Notes under the pieces: model-generated
Databases searched by the model: none
The model's input: only the letters and a program-made list of their open reading frames with translations
Told to the model about the DNA's origin: nothing
Program-made: the position numbers and the translations under genes
Shown: positions 35,443 to 43,696 of the stretch, one piece after another
How the letters are laid out: every line of letters begins with the position of its first letter
Position numbering within the stretch: position 1 is the stretch's first letter
DNA from: Dyadobacter sp. CECT 9275
Lineage (GTDB): Bacteria > Bacteroidota > Bacteroidia > Cytophagales > Spirosomataceae
Direction: 5' to 3'
Length of the DNA: 64,000 nucleotides
Assembly: GCF_907164905.1 (NCBI RefSeq)
Contig: NZ_CAJRAF010000002.1
Location: 248,001-312,000, forward strand

Positions 35443-36086
35443 ATAGGGGCCGGTATATACAAATCTCCGTGAACGACGAACAGAAGCTTTTTGCCCGTCG
35501 GCTCGTCGAGCATTCACTTTTACACCACCACATTTTCAATATTTGGGACAAATCCGGTGTAGACCTGTCGCGAACCCGGATGTTCCGTTTTACCGGTACC
35601 CTGGGAGAAGTAGTCTTTGCCGACTGCTATCATTTGCCGCGCCCTACCCTATCTTTTGGCGCACAGGACGGACAGGACCTGGGCCAGGATTTTCGGATAA
35701 CATCGCCAGGCCATACTTTTTCGCTGGATATCAAGTCCATGAAACGACGTCCCGGCACTTTATCAGGCAAGTATGTTTTAAACATACCCGCATCACAATT
35801 ACAGAAGAAAAATTCCCGCACCACCCATTATTTCTGCATCTCATTCCATCAGGGCATTGAAGGCACGATAGCCTCCCTGCTGGGTTTTGTGGACAAGGAG
35901 GCACTCATCAATGGCAATACAGGCAGGCTCTACCGCGCTGGTACCCCCCGCCTACGCCACGACAACACATCCTTCACGTTCCTTGAAGATACCTATGAGG
36001 TTTTGTTTTCGGATATGGCCCCACCCATCGTAACGGAATACATCCGGGGTTTGAAAGGATTTAAAGAGTGCTATTTTAAAGATTGA
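35424..36086 (+). CDS. PD-(D/E)XK nuclease-like protein, candidate restriction endonuclease
   Basis: 220 residues if the GTG at 35424 is used (VEQIILNRGRYIQI). A TTG at 35439 (TTGA overlap with the previous stop) is an alternative, as is a GTG at 35325 deeper in the upstream gene. The core fits the PD-(D/E)XK fold: GTLGEVVFADC (helix with Glu), DLGQDF (the Asp), FSLDIKSMK (the xDxK strand) and VLNIPASQL (helix with Gln). Conserved spacing strengthens the assignment. The N6-adenine methyltransferase follows 184 bp downstream on the same strand, suggesting a type II R-M pair; no sequence-level match to a known enzyme can be made here. Confidence 0.65.
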   Translation: MEQIILNRGRYIQISVNDEQKLFARRLVEHSLLHHHIFNIWDKSGVDLSRTRMFRFTGTLGEVVFADCYHLPRPTLSFGAQDGQDLGQDFRITSPGHTFSLDIKSMKRRPGTLSGKYVLNIPASQLQKKNSRTTHYFCISFHQGIEGTIASLLGFVDKEALINGNTGRLYRAGTPRLRHDNTSFTFLEDTYEVLFSDMAPPIVTEYIRGLKGFKECYFKD

Positions 36087-36115
36087 GGTTATATGTGTAA
36101 GTTTAAACCTCAATC
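36081..36115 (+). terminator. Hairpin after nuclease-like gene
   Basis: Perfect arms GATTGAGGTT (36081-36090, overlapping the stop codon) and AACCTCAATC (36106-36115) with a 15 nt loop. No T-run, so it may attenuate rather than end transcription into the methyltransferase gene. The rest of the gap to 36270 shows nothing clear. Confidence 0.5.
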
Positions 36116-36270
36116 AGACTCGATAGAATGGCTTTGCTCGGAAGTCTGGCTATACCAGAGTCGGTTAAGCCCAAACTTAGTGCGCTGACTTTTTTAATCC
36201 ACAGCGAACCGCTCCGTATCCCAAATGTACCCGGACCGCCAACTGTTAACTAAATACTGCTTACTTTACA

Positions 36271-37761
36271 ATGGCCTCCCATACACGTACTTACAGTAAA
36301 AAAAAGTTACTGGGCCAGATATACACACCGGGTCACATTGTCGAAAAGATACTGGTAATTACCCAATTAAAAACGGATCAACCTCAGGGAATGAAAATCC
36401 TTGATCCTGCATGCGGCGACGGACGGTTTCTGGTACCCATTGCCGAACGGATTATCAGAGATTCGGATAAAGAGCATGTGGCTGAAAATCTGTTAACAAT
36501 TTATGGCTGGGATATTGACCCTCTGGCTATTGAAGCTTGCCGAAAGAACCTGGATAAACTCCTGGTACCACTGGGTATTACGGTAGCCTGGAAACTTTAT
36601 TCTCAGGATGCGCTACGCCAAAACGATATAAGCGACCGTTTTGACGTGATTATTGGAAATCCACCTTACATCCGCATTCAGCATTTGCCATTAGCCCAAC
36701 GCAGATATATCCGGGAAACCTATTCATTTTGCAAATCCGGCTCGACCGATGCCTACATCGCTTTCTTCGAACTGGCCACCAAACTATTGACTAACAGCGG
36801 CATATGCGCCTTTATAACACCCAATTCCTATCTCAATTCGGAAACCGGACAACCGCTTCGCTCCTATTTTGAGCAGAATCAAAATCTGCTGCACATCACC
36901 AATTATGGTACCGTCCGTGTGTTTGGAAATACCGGAACCTATGCCGCTATTACGGCATTTGGCCCTGAACCGCATGAAACGTTTACTTTCGAAACCTGTG
37001 ATTCCCTTTTCCATTATCAGCAGCGCCGTATCCCTTTCAACGAAATTAAAAGCGGAAGGCCCTGGGAACTTTCTGTCAAGACCCAGGAAAAAACGGATGG
37101 TATCAGGCTGGGGGAAGTCTGCAGGATTTCCGTAGGAATTACCACCTTGGCCGATCCATATTACCTGTTCCGGATCATTGAAAACCTGGATGACATACAC
37201 GTGGTTACCAACAAAAAGGGGGAAGAAGTAAGGATAGAATCAGCGCTTTTAAAACCCATTGTAAAAGGCTCAAAATTAAAGACTTCCGCTGATCCGGTGG
37301 TAGAATATATCCTTTTCCCTTATGAAAAGGACGAAACAGGTAAGCACAAAATTATCCCCGAAGAGCGGCTGAAAAATACCTTCCCAAATGCTTACAACTA
37401 TTTCATAAGCATTCGTCCGCATCTTGAGAAAAGGGATAACGGCAAACCAAACGCCGTCGCGTGGTATGCCTTTGGCCGGGCACAAGGGCTTGATTCTTCT
37501 TTTGGCAAGAAAATAATCTTCTCCCCCATGAACAATACCCCCAATTTTGTGTTATATGAAAATCCCGACTGCACGGTCTATTCGGGGTATTTCATCAAAT
37601 ACGATGGAGATGATCAGTTTTTGCTGTCGCAACTCAACTCTGAACGTATGGCCGAATTTATTTCCATCGCCGGAAGGGATTTTCAGGGAGGCTACAAAGG
37701 GTACAATAAGAAAATCATTGAAAATTTTGTCATAACAGACCTTCAGACAACATGCCAGTGA
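36271..37761 (+). CDS. N6-adenine DNA methyltransferase, gamma (TaqI/Eco57I-type)
   Basis: 496 residues. Motif X GQIYTPGHIVEKIL, motif I ILDPACGDGRFLVPIAER (SAM binding), motif II YGWDIDPLAIEACR and motif IV IIGNPPYIRIQ (NPPY catalytic) in the gamma-class order. They are followed by a large C-terminal target-recognition region (about 260-496) that resembles the TaqI-like specificity domain, including LLKPIVKGSKL and FSPMNNTPNFVLY. It therefore should methylate adenine within a specific site. The upstream PD-(D/E)XK-like gene is its probable restriction partner. Its 3' end overlaps the DinB gene by 10 bp. Confidence 0.9.
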   Translation: MASHTRTYSKKKLLGQIYTPGHIVEKILVITQLKTDQPQGMKILDPACGDGRFLVPIAERIIRDSDKEHVAENLLTIYGWDIDPLAIEACRKNLDKLLVPLGITVAWKLYSQDALRQNDISDRFDVIIGNPPYIRIQHLPLAQRRYIRETYSFCKSGSTDAYIAFFELATKLLTNSGICAFITPNSYLNSETGQPLRSYFEQNQNLLHITNYGTVRVFGNTGTYAAITAFGPEPHETFTFETCDSLFHYQQRRIPFNEIKSGRPWELSVKTQEKTDGIRLGEVCRISVGITTLADPYYLFRIIENLDDIHVVTNKKGEEVRIESALLKPIVKGSKLKTSADPVVEYILFPYEKDETGKHKIIPEERLKNTFPNAYNYFISIRPHLEKRDNGKPNAVAWYAFGRAQGLDSSFGKKIIFSPMNNTPNFVLYENPDCTVYSGYFIKYDGDDQFLLSQLNSERMAEFISIAGRDFQGGYKGYNKKIIENFVITDLQTTCQ

Positions 37762-38198
37762 CACCTTCCATCGAAAGATTAACATCTCTGCTAAGACTGG
37801 TACCGGACCTTCTGCAGGAAATAGCAGAAGAGGAATTAACTGCCAAACCGGCTTTCAATAAATGGAGTAAAAAAGAGATACTGGGCCATCTCATCGACAG
37901 TGCCACCAATAACCATCAAAGATTCATCCGGATACAGTCCGAAAACGAACCGGTTATCTTTTACGATCAGGATCAATGGAATAGCCTGACTGGCTATAAC
38001 GACCTGGAAACCAAAGATTTAATCAACTTTTGGAAAGCTTACAATCTGCATATTATCTCAATCATCAAACGTGTTCCTCCCGAAAACTTTGGCCGCGCAG
38101 GTATTGGCAGGGACGGCCAGAAACATACATTGAAATGGTATTTTGATGACTACGTCGATCACATGGAATACCATCTGCGCCAGATCATTGCCTACTAA
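37752..38198 (+). CDS. DinB-family metal-binding protein
   Basis: 148 residues, four-helix DinB/YfiT-like fold. FNKWSKKEILGHLIDSATNNHQRF contains the first metal-ligand His, and DDYVDHMEYHLRQI supplies the two C-terminal histidines of the usual three-His site. Such proteins include bacillithiol or mycothiol transferases and many of unknown role. The 10 bp overlap with the methyltransferase gene indicates one transcript, but a functional link to DNA modification is not established. Confidence 0.82.
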   Translation: MPVTPSIERLTSLLRLVPDLLQEIAEEELTAKPAFNKWSKKEILGHLIDSATNNHQRFIRIQSENEPVIFYDQDQWNSLTGYNDLETKDLINFWKAYNLHIISIIKRVPPENFGRAGIGRDGQKHTLKWYFDDYVDHMEYHLRQIIAY

Positions 38199-38249
38199 CA
38201 TGAACGATCTGTGCAGAGATATGAAAATTTTTATATCTTTTAAATATAA

Positions 38250-38269
38250 ATAAACGAACGTTCATTTAT
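38250..38269. promoter_or_regulatory. TetR operator-like dyad
   Basis: ATAAACGAAC / GTTCATTTAT arms match at 9 of 10 positions around a central AACGTT, 13 bp before the tetR start. Typical position and shape for an autoregulated TetR-family operator. Confidence 0.65.
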
Positions 38270-38282
38270 ATTTACGTTTAAT

Positions 38283-38870
38283 ATGAGAACAAGAGATATC
38301 CATAAGGAATTGCTCATCAGGGAGAAAGCGATCGAAATGATTGTAAAGCAGGGTTTTGACGGGCTCAGTATGCATAAGCTCGCCAAAGCTGCAGGGGTTT
38401 CGGCCGCCACCATCTATATCTATTTCAAAGACAGGGAAGATTTAATTCAAAAATTGTATACTGAGGAAACAAAAAAAATGGCTGAAGCCACCTTAAAAAA
38501 TTTTGACCCCGGCAGCCATTTCGATGAAGGCCTTAAAATTCAATGGATCAACCGGATGAATTACTGCCTTGAAAATCCGTATAGCATGCAGTTCACCGAG
38601 CAGCTTCGCAACTCCCCGCTGGTTCACCGGTCTCAGATGGATATGCGGTTTCTGGAAGCCATGTCCACCTTTGTCCATAATGCCATCCAACGGAAAGAAT
38701 TGATCCCTTTACCTGTGGAAATTTATTGGTCCGTGGCGTTTGCGCCGTTATACCAATTGGTTAAATTTCACGTTTCCAAAACCAGTATGCCCGGAAGGCC
38801 TCCGTTTATATTCGACGAAGAAAAGATTAACCTGACACTGCAACTGGTGATCAAGGCCTTAAAGCCCTGA
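38283..38870 (+). CDS. TetR/AcrR family transcriptional regulator
   Basis: 195 residues: N-terminal HTH (about 10-57: KAIEMIVKQGFDGLSMHKLAKAAGVSAATIYIYFKDREDLIQKLY) is the classic TetR signature, with a helical ligand-binding C-terminal domain. A 20 bp operator-like dyad just upstream suggests autorepression. It is followed 84 bp later by an MFS exporter on the same strand, the usual arrangement of a repressor controlling its own drug-export gene. Confidence 0.93.
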   Translation: MRTRDIHKELLIREKAIEMIVKQGFDGLSMHKLAKAAGVSAATIYIYFKDREDLIQKLYTEETKKMAEATLKNFDPGSHFDEGLKIQWINRMNYCLENPYSMQFTEQLRNSPLVHRSQMDMRFLEAMSTFVHNAIQRKELIPLPVEIYWSVAFAPLYQLVKFHVSKTSMPGRPPFIFDEEKINLTLQLVIKALKP

Positions 38871-38954
38871 TAACGGAATGGGATAATTTTGCCGTCGGAC
38901 AGTGTACAAGGATAGAGATACTCTGCGAAAATTAAAAGATTAAACCTTTCATAT

Positions 38955-40208
38955 ATGTCAACAGAAACACAAAAAACTTTCACCGGTTACCAGATCTTCA
39001 TCATCAGCATTTTAGCCTTCCTGCAATTTACGGTAGTGCTGGATTTTATGGTACTGTCTCCCTTGGGCGCTATTCTGCTCAAAGAGCTTTCCATCTCCAC
39101 AGTCCAGTTTGGGCTGGTAGTTTCCGCCTATGCATTCAGTGCCGGAGCCGCAGGGTTACTTGCTGCCGGATTTGCCGACAAATTCGACCGTAAAAAACTG
39201 CTGATCTTCTTCTATACCGGCTTTGTGTTCGGTACACTACTCTGCGCTCTGGCACCGGATTACAACTTTTTACTGATGGCCCGAATCGTTACGGGCATTT
39301 TCGGAGGGGTGATCGGCTCCATCAGTTATGCCATCGTGACGGATCTTTTCCCGATCGAAAAGCGGGGAAGAGTAATGGGATTTGTACAGATGGCGTTTGC
39401 ATTAAGCCAGGTGATTGGCATACCCATAGGGCTGTACCTTGCCAATATCTGGGGCTGGCATTCTCCGTTCCAGATGATCGTTGGGCTAAGCACCATTGTA
39501 GGAATAATTATATTTTTCAAAATGAAGCCGATCACCGCGCACCTGCTGATACAGAAGGAAGGAAGTGCCTTTCAGCACCTCCGGGCAATTATCGCGACAC
39601 CTGCGTATCTGCGAGGGTTTGCCGCTACTACCCTACTGGCAACGGGAGGTTTTATGCTTATGCCGTTCGGAAGCGCTTACGGTGTCCATAATCTCGGAAT
39701 TCCGCTGGAGAAGCTCCCCCTTCTTTATATGATCACCGGGATTTGCATGCTGATATTCAGTCCGTTAATCGGATCACTGAGCGACAAAATCGGTAAATAT
39801 AAAATGTTTATCGCCGGGTCAGCGGTTACCTGCCTCATGACGCTGATATACTGTAACCTCGGCATTACGCCTTTATGGATTATCATCATTCTTAATATTT
39901 TACTTTTTGTAGGCATTACAGGCCGAATGATCTCCGCATCGGCACTGATGACAGCTGTTCCGGACCCACGGGATCGGGGTGGATTTATGGGTGTAAACGC
40001 TTCGGTGCAGCAAATTGCAGGAGGAATTGCGTCCTTGATCGCAGGAATGATCGTAACGGAAACCGCCACAGGTTCACTTGACAATTATCCATTGCTGGGG
40101 AATGTAGTAGTTGGAGCTGTCGTCGTCACGGTTCTGCTGATGTATCAGATTCATCGGTATGTGGATGCAAAGACACGGGCTTCCAATCCTTCGGCGGCCT
40201 CGGTGTAA
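38955..40208 (+). CDS. MFS transporter (DHA-type), TetR-linked
   Basis: 417 residues with about 12 TM helices. FADKFDRKKLLIF after TM2 is MFS motif A, RIVTGIFGGVIGS lies in TM4, and LSDKIGKYKMF marks the second half. VLDFMVLSPLGAILLKEL near the N-terminus resembles the drug/H+ antiporter DHA1 group. Likely exported substrate is a small toxic compound sensed by the upstream TetR protein. A terminator follows at 40244. Confidence 0.9.
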   Translation: MSTETQKTFTGYQIFIISILAFLQFTVVLDFMVLSPLGAILLKELSISTVQFGLVVSAYAFSAGAAGLLAAGFADKFDRKKLLIFFYTGFVFGTLLCALAPDYNFLLMARIVTGIFGGVIGSISYAIVTDLFPIEKRGRVMGFVQMAFALSQVIGIPIGLYLANIWGWHSPFQMIVGLSTIVGIIIFFKMKPITAHLLIQKEGSAFQHLRAIIATPAYLRGFAATTLLATGGFMLMPFGSAYGVHNLGIPLEKLPLLYMITGICMLIFSPLIGSLSDKIGKYKMFIAGSAVTCLMTLIYCNLGITPLWIIIILNILLFVGITGRMISASALMTAVPDPRDRGGFMGVNASVQQIAGGIASLIAGMIVTETATGSLDNYPLLGNVVVGAVVVTVLLMYQIHRYVDAKTRASNPSAASV

Positions 40209-40243
40209 ACTGCCCTTTTCGGATAAACCGTATTTAAATCGTC

Positions 40244-40282
40244 AAAAAGCGGGTTCTTTCCTCAGGAGCCCGCTTTTTATTT
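40244..40282 (+). terminator. Rho-independent terminator after MFS gene
   Basis: AAAAAGCGGG (40244-40253) and CCCGCTTTTT (40269-40278) flank a 15 nt loop; T-run and TATTTT follow. Confidence 0.88.
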
Positions 40283-40342
40283 TAGAACCTAAAGTATTAA
40301 CTATCAACCGGCTAAAAGAAAACAGCAAATTTTAAATTTAAA

Positions 40343-40498
40343 TACTTTTATTTATTATTATATGTTCCTTACTTTTACACCTAACAAAAACTTTTGACAC
40401 TTTTCATTTAAATAGATTAGTGATAAAAATATTTTACGTTTATTTACATATCAGACATGTGATAAACTATCAACTTTTTATACATATAATACTTTTAC
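40343..40498 (+). repeat. Six ACTTTT repeats upstream of parA (possible centromere/operator)
   Basis: ACTTTT occurs six times on the plus strand, at 40344, 40371, 40390, 40399, 40473 and 40491; three copies are the longer TACTTTTA. Several intervals are near multiples of 9 bp (27, 19, 9 and 18). The region is very AT-rich, so chance is possible, but repeats upstream of parA with an RHH partner are the expected place for a partition site. Confidence 0.4.
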
Positions 40499-41263
40499 AT
40501 GAAGATCTTAAGTATTGTTAACAACAAAGGAGGTGTTGGTAAAACCACTTCCGCGCAAAATATAGCAGCCGGTCTGACCAAATTTGCCAACGCACGCGTG
40601 CTGGTAATTGATCTGGATGCACAGGCGAGTTTAACCAAAAGTTTTGGAATTACGCATGCAGGTCTGAAAAAAGATAGCGGCTCATTTATCACAGGCGAAT
40701 ACGAATTTGATGAAATCGTACAGAAAGTAGGAGACATTGACATACTCCCGGGCTCTGCGGAAATGATTCACCGGGAAGACACGATCAAATCAGCACCTAT
40801 TTTCCCGTTTAATCTTAAGATTGCGCTGGAGAAAGTAAAGGATCGTTATGATTTTGTTGTGATAGATTGCCCACCGGCTTTATACGGAAATACAAGGCTT
40901 GCGCTGGTATCCTGCCATCAGTATTATGTTCCTTTACAAGCAGAATTTTTGAGCTATGAAGGTTTAAGAAATTTCCTTGTTTACTCGGCTGAAATAAAAA
41001 AAATAAGCCCGAGTACAAACCTCGGAGGGGTATTTGCAACACGGTATAATCCAAAAATAAGAAAGAAGATAAGTCATGAATTGATCAGCGCAACACGCGA
41101 ACAACTGAGCGACGTATTCATGGAGGCATACATCCGGGATAACATCGCGCTCTCTGAGGCGCAGGCAAGCGGGATGACTATTTTTGACTATGCTCCCAGC
41201 AGTAATGGGGCGGAAGACTATTACAAACTCACTAAAGAAATTTTAGAACGAATTAACAACTGA
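40499..41263 (+). CDS. ParA-family partition ATPase
   Basis: 254 residues with a deviant Walker A (NNKGGVGKTTS, signature Lys10 and Lys15), LVIDLDAQASL (Walker A' region) and FVVIDCPPALYGN (Walker B). No N-terminal HTH, so it is the small ParA type (like type Ib plasmid systems) that pairs with a small RHH centromere-binding protein. That partner candidate follows 3 bp downstream. Repeats lie in the 156 bp before the start. Confidence 0.92.
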   Translation: MKILSIVNNKGGVGKTTSAQNIAAGLTKFANARVLVIDLDAQASLTKSFGITHAGLKKDSGSFITGEYEFDEIVQKVGDIDILPGSAEMIHREDTIKSAPIFPFNLKIALEKVKDRYDFVVIDCPPALYGNTRLALVSCHQYYVPLQAEFLSYEGLRNFLVYSAEIKKISPSTNLGGVFATRYNPKIRKKISHELISATREQLSDVFMEAYIRDNIALSEAQASGMTIFDYAPSSNGAEDYYKLTKEILERINN

Positions 41264-41266
41264 CAA

Positions 41267-41563
41267 ATGGCTAAAGAAAGGAAATTTGATTTTGCGCCTC
41301 TTCCCTTGGTAGTGGACACCAAAGATGAGTTGGAAACAAATGCGCCTGCAGAGGTATTGGATGGCCCACCCACTAAAGTAACGTTTGATTGCGAATTTAT
41401 CCTGATGGAAAATATGAAGGATTATGGTTATTGGGAAGGCCTCACGCAAAAAGATATCATTCTGGAATCTTTAAGGCTATATTTTGAAGACAAAGAGATC
41501 AGGCCGAGACCTGACAAAATACGGCAGCGCCCGAAAGTAGGCCGCAAACCCAAAAATGCCTGA
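41267..41563 (+). CDS. Probable ParB/ParG-like RHH partner of ParA
   Basis: 98 residues, starting 3 bp after parA. A variable N-terminus is followed by VTFDCEFILMENMKDYGYWEGLTQKDIILESLRLYF (short strand then two helices, ribbon-helix-helix-like, about 45-82) and a basic C-terminal tail (RPRPDKIRQRPKVGRKPK). The location and small basic build match centromere-binding partners of small ParA proteins. The RHH reading is structural inference, not a direct family match. Confidence 0.65.
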   Translation: MAKERKFDFAPLPLVVDTKDELETNAPAEVLDGPPTKVTFDCEFILMENMKDYGYWEGLTQKDIILESLRLYFEDKEIRPRPDKIRQRPKVGRKPKNA

Positions 41564-41584
41564 TTACAACCCTATGGCAAACTT

Positions 41585-41629
41585 AATTCAATAAATGGAA
41601 TGCATTTATCCGGTTCCATTTATTGAATT
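41585..41629. repeat. 16 bp-arm perfect hairpin downstream of par genes
   Basis: AATTCAATAAATGGAA (41585-41600) and TTCCATTTATTGAATT (41614-41629) with a 13 nt loop. No T-run follows, so it is either a terminator of unusual type or a protein-binding dyad connected with the partition locus. Confidence 0.65.
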
Positions 41630-41718
41630 CCCCATTCAGTCTGCTCTTAACCAAATCCGAGAGCCTATTTCCATGCCGGTATAGGCTGCCTTCCTTTTTT
41701 GATAAAAGTTTCCTCCAT

Positions 41719-42288
41719 CTACACCTTTGATTTCAACCTGCTTAGCGTTTCCTGCGAAACATTGAGATAGGAAGCAACCAGTTTGTTTGGCAAACGCCTC
41801 ACTATAATCGGATTGTCAGCCAACAGCTGTCGGTATTTTTCTGTTGCATCCAGCGTAAGAAGAGACATCAGCCTTTTGGTATTGTTGACATACGCTTTCT
41901 CTAAGTAGTACCGGTAAAACTTTTCCCAGGGAGGGATTACGTCAAGTAAATGATAGAAATCCGTGTGAGTAATGGATAACAATTCGGTGGGCTCTGCCGC
42001 TTGTATAAACTCTTCGGAAGGCTCGTCTGTAATAAAACTGACCAGTGCAGTAGCGAACTGGTTTTCGAAAGCAAAATAACGGGTAGCCTCCTGCCCTTCT
42101 TCATTGATGAAAAATATCCGCAAACAACCTTTGCCAACGAAGAATGTCCGCTGGCTGGTTTGTCCGGAAGTAACCAAAAATTCATTTTTTCTAAGCTTCA
42201 TCGGTTTAAAGTAAGAGAGGATAACTTTCAGCTCCTCCTCACTGACCTTCAACTGCTGGTTGATATAATGCGATAATTGTTGGTTCAT
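41719..42288 (-). CDS. Crp/Fnr-family transcriptional regulator
   Basis: 189 residues from ATG 42288 (MNQQLSHYINQQLKVSEEE); the ORF opens 11 codons earlier without similarity. An N-terminal cyclic-nucleotide-binding beta-roll (about 20-115, LRKNEFLVTSGQTSQRTFFVGKGCLRIF) lacks the full cAMP phosphate-cassette. The C-terminus has an HTH (LPNKLVASYLNVSQETLSRLKSKV). It is typical of the Bacteroidota Crp-like group without a bound nucleotide. It lies next to the DUF2798 protein gene on the same strand. Confidence 0.87.
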   Translation of the reverse strand: MNQQLSHYINQQLKVSEEELKVILSYFKPMKLRKNEFLVTSGQTSQRTFFVGKGCLRIFFINEEGQEATRYFAFENQFATALVSFITDEPSEEFIQAAEPTELLSITHTDFYHLLDVIPPWEKFYRYYLEKAYVNNTKRLMSLLTLDATEKYRQLLADNPIIVRRLPNKLVASYLNVSQETLSRLKSKV

Positions 42289-42323
42289 AACGAATACTCT
42301 CCTATTGTTCTGCGGCCACAAAA

Positions 42324-42548
42324 TTACGGTTTTGCCGAGACTCTTTCTGCCAGCTTCCGTGCGTTAGGTATGATGATAAAAGCTGCGGCATAGGCAACAG
42401 GCAACATCACACTCCAGGCTTTCAGGAACTTCAGAAACCAGTCTTCGCCAAAACCATAGTTACGCATCAGTCCGACAAAAGCCATAATCAAGGTCATTGG
42501 TAAAACAACAAACAGCGTGTTGACATACTTAAAATATTTCTTTTTCAT
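42324..42548 (-). CDS. DUF2798 family two-TM protein
   Basis: 74 residues with two TM helices (about 9-29, LFVVLPMTLIMAFVGLM, and about 43-64, LKAWSVMLPVAYAAAFIIIPNA) and the conserved FLKAW and PNARKLAERV parts of DUF2798. Function unknown. It ends 35 bp upstream of the Crp-like gene's start, so the two may be cotranscribed. Confidence 0.8.
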   Translation of the reverse strand: MKKKYFKYVNTLFVVLPMTLIMAFVGLMRNYGFGEDWFLKFLKAWSVMLPVAYAAAFIIIPNARKLAERVSAKP

Positions 42549-42671
42549 TTTTGAAAGTTTTAAAAATTAATGATACTGCAAAGGTGCAGCTGTCACCTGC
42601 CTAAAACTTTGATGTAAGTCAAAAAAAGAAAAATATCTCAGCAGACCGATACACGAACGCTCCTCCAAGTG

Positions 42672-43592
42672 TCAGTCAGTTGCCAGGCGCAGCGCTTGTG
42701 CCTTTTTGAGCTTGTATCCCACATTCACCATGTATACCCCGCTCATTGTGATTATAAAAGATAACATCGTGAGCCAGGTGATTTTCTCATTCAGAATGAT
42801 ATAACCCAATACAATGGCTACCAGAGGGTTGATATAGGCATAGATGGAAACCAGACCGGCCGGAAGCCTGGACATGGCATAGAGATAAGAACAAAAGGCA
42901 AGGATAGATCCAAAAACGATCAGATAGAGCAGTGCGAACAGCGATGAAGTAGTGGGCACAGGCAATTGCCGCCAGTCTTCACTCAACCCACTTAATACCA
43001 GCAGGCCCAGTCCGCCTGCCAGCATTTGAACGCCCGCATTAAAAAAAGGGCCCGAGCCAGATTTGAATTTCTGCGTATACAATCCTCCCAAAGCCCAGAA
43101 GAGGCAGGAAACCATGGTCACCAGGATACCCAGTAAGGAATTGGTATTGCTGATAAAAGCGAGGTTATCTCTGAAAACCAGAAGCACACCACACATACCG
43201 AGCATAATTCCTGTCGCTATCTGCCAGTTAATACGTTCAGCTTTGTTAAAAAGAAGATTAACGATCATGGTAAAAATAGGGATCATGGAACAGATCAAAG
43301 CTGCAAGGCCGCTGGGAATGTACTTTACGGACCACCCCACAATGCCTATTCCAAAAGTGATCATACAGAGCCCTGGAATGATCTGTAATTTTATGTTATC
43401 CCAGCTCCATGTTTTCTCCTTTCGCAAAACAGCAAGCACAGTCAGCAGTAAGGTACCCGCTATCAGATTTCGGACAGACATAAACAGCAGTGCCGGAAAA
43501 CCCGCCACTCCGATACGAACGGCGAGATAGGTTGTTCCCCATACCAAACATACCATCCCAAGTGCCACATAGGCTTTTGTTTTTGACTCCAT
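42672..43592 (-). CDS. DMT-superfamily EamA transporter
   Basis: 306 residues with ten TM helices and two EamA repeats; LGMVCLVWGTTYLAVRIG and AFCSYLYAMSRLPAGLVSIYAYINPLVAIVLGYI are typical of each half. Likely exports an amino acid or other metabolite. It is divergent from a MocR-type regulator whose start is 104 bp away, a common pairing where the regulator senses the metabolite that the exporter removes. Confidence 0.88.
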   Translation of the reverse strand: MESKTKAYVALGMVCLVWGTTYLAVRIGVAGFPALLFMSVRNLIAGTLLLTVLAVLRKEKTWSWDNIKLQIIPGLCMITFGIGIVGWSVKYIPSGLAALICSMIPIFTMIVNLLFNKAERINWQIATGIMLGMCGVLLVFRDNLAFISNTNSLLGILVTMVSCLFWALGGLYTQKFKSGSGPFFNAGVQMLAGGLGLLVLSGLSEDWRQLPVPTTSSLFALLYLIVFGSILAFCSYLYAMSRLPAGLVSIYAYINPLVAIVLGYIILNEKITWLTMLSFIITMSGVYMVNVGYKLKKAQALRLATD

Positions 43593-43696
43593 ATTGCTGC
43601 ATCATTTGCTTTTGATCATGCAAAACTCCTAACTTTCGGAAAATCAAAACAGATTCACTTTTTTATTTTACAAGCATAACAGATTTGTTTTACCAT

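Noticed and set aside
37752..38198. DinB protein as part of the restriction-modification system
   Set aside because: The 10 bp overlap shows cotranscription, but DinB-fold proteins commonly occur beside unrelated genes and show no nuclease motif.
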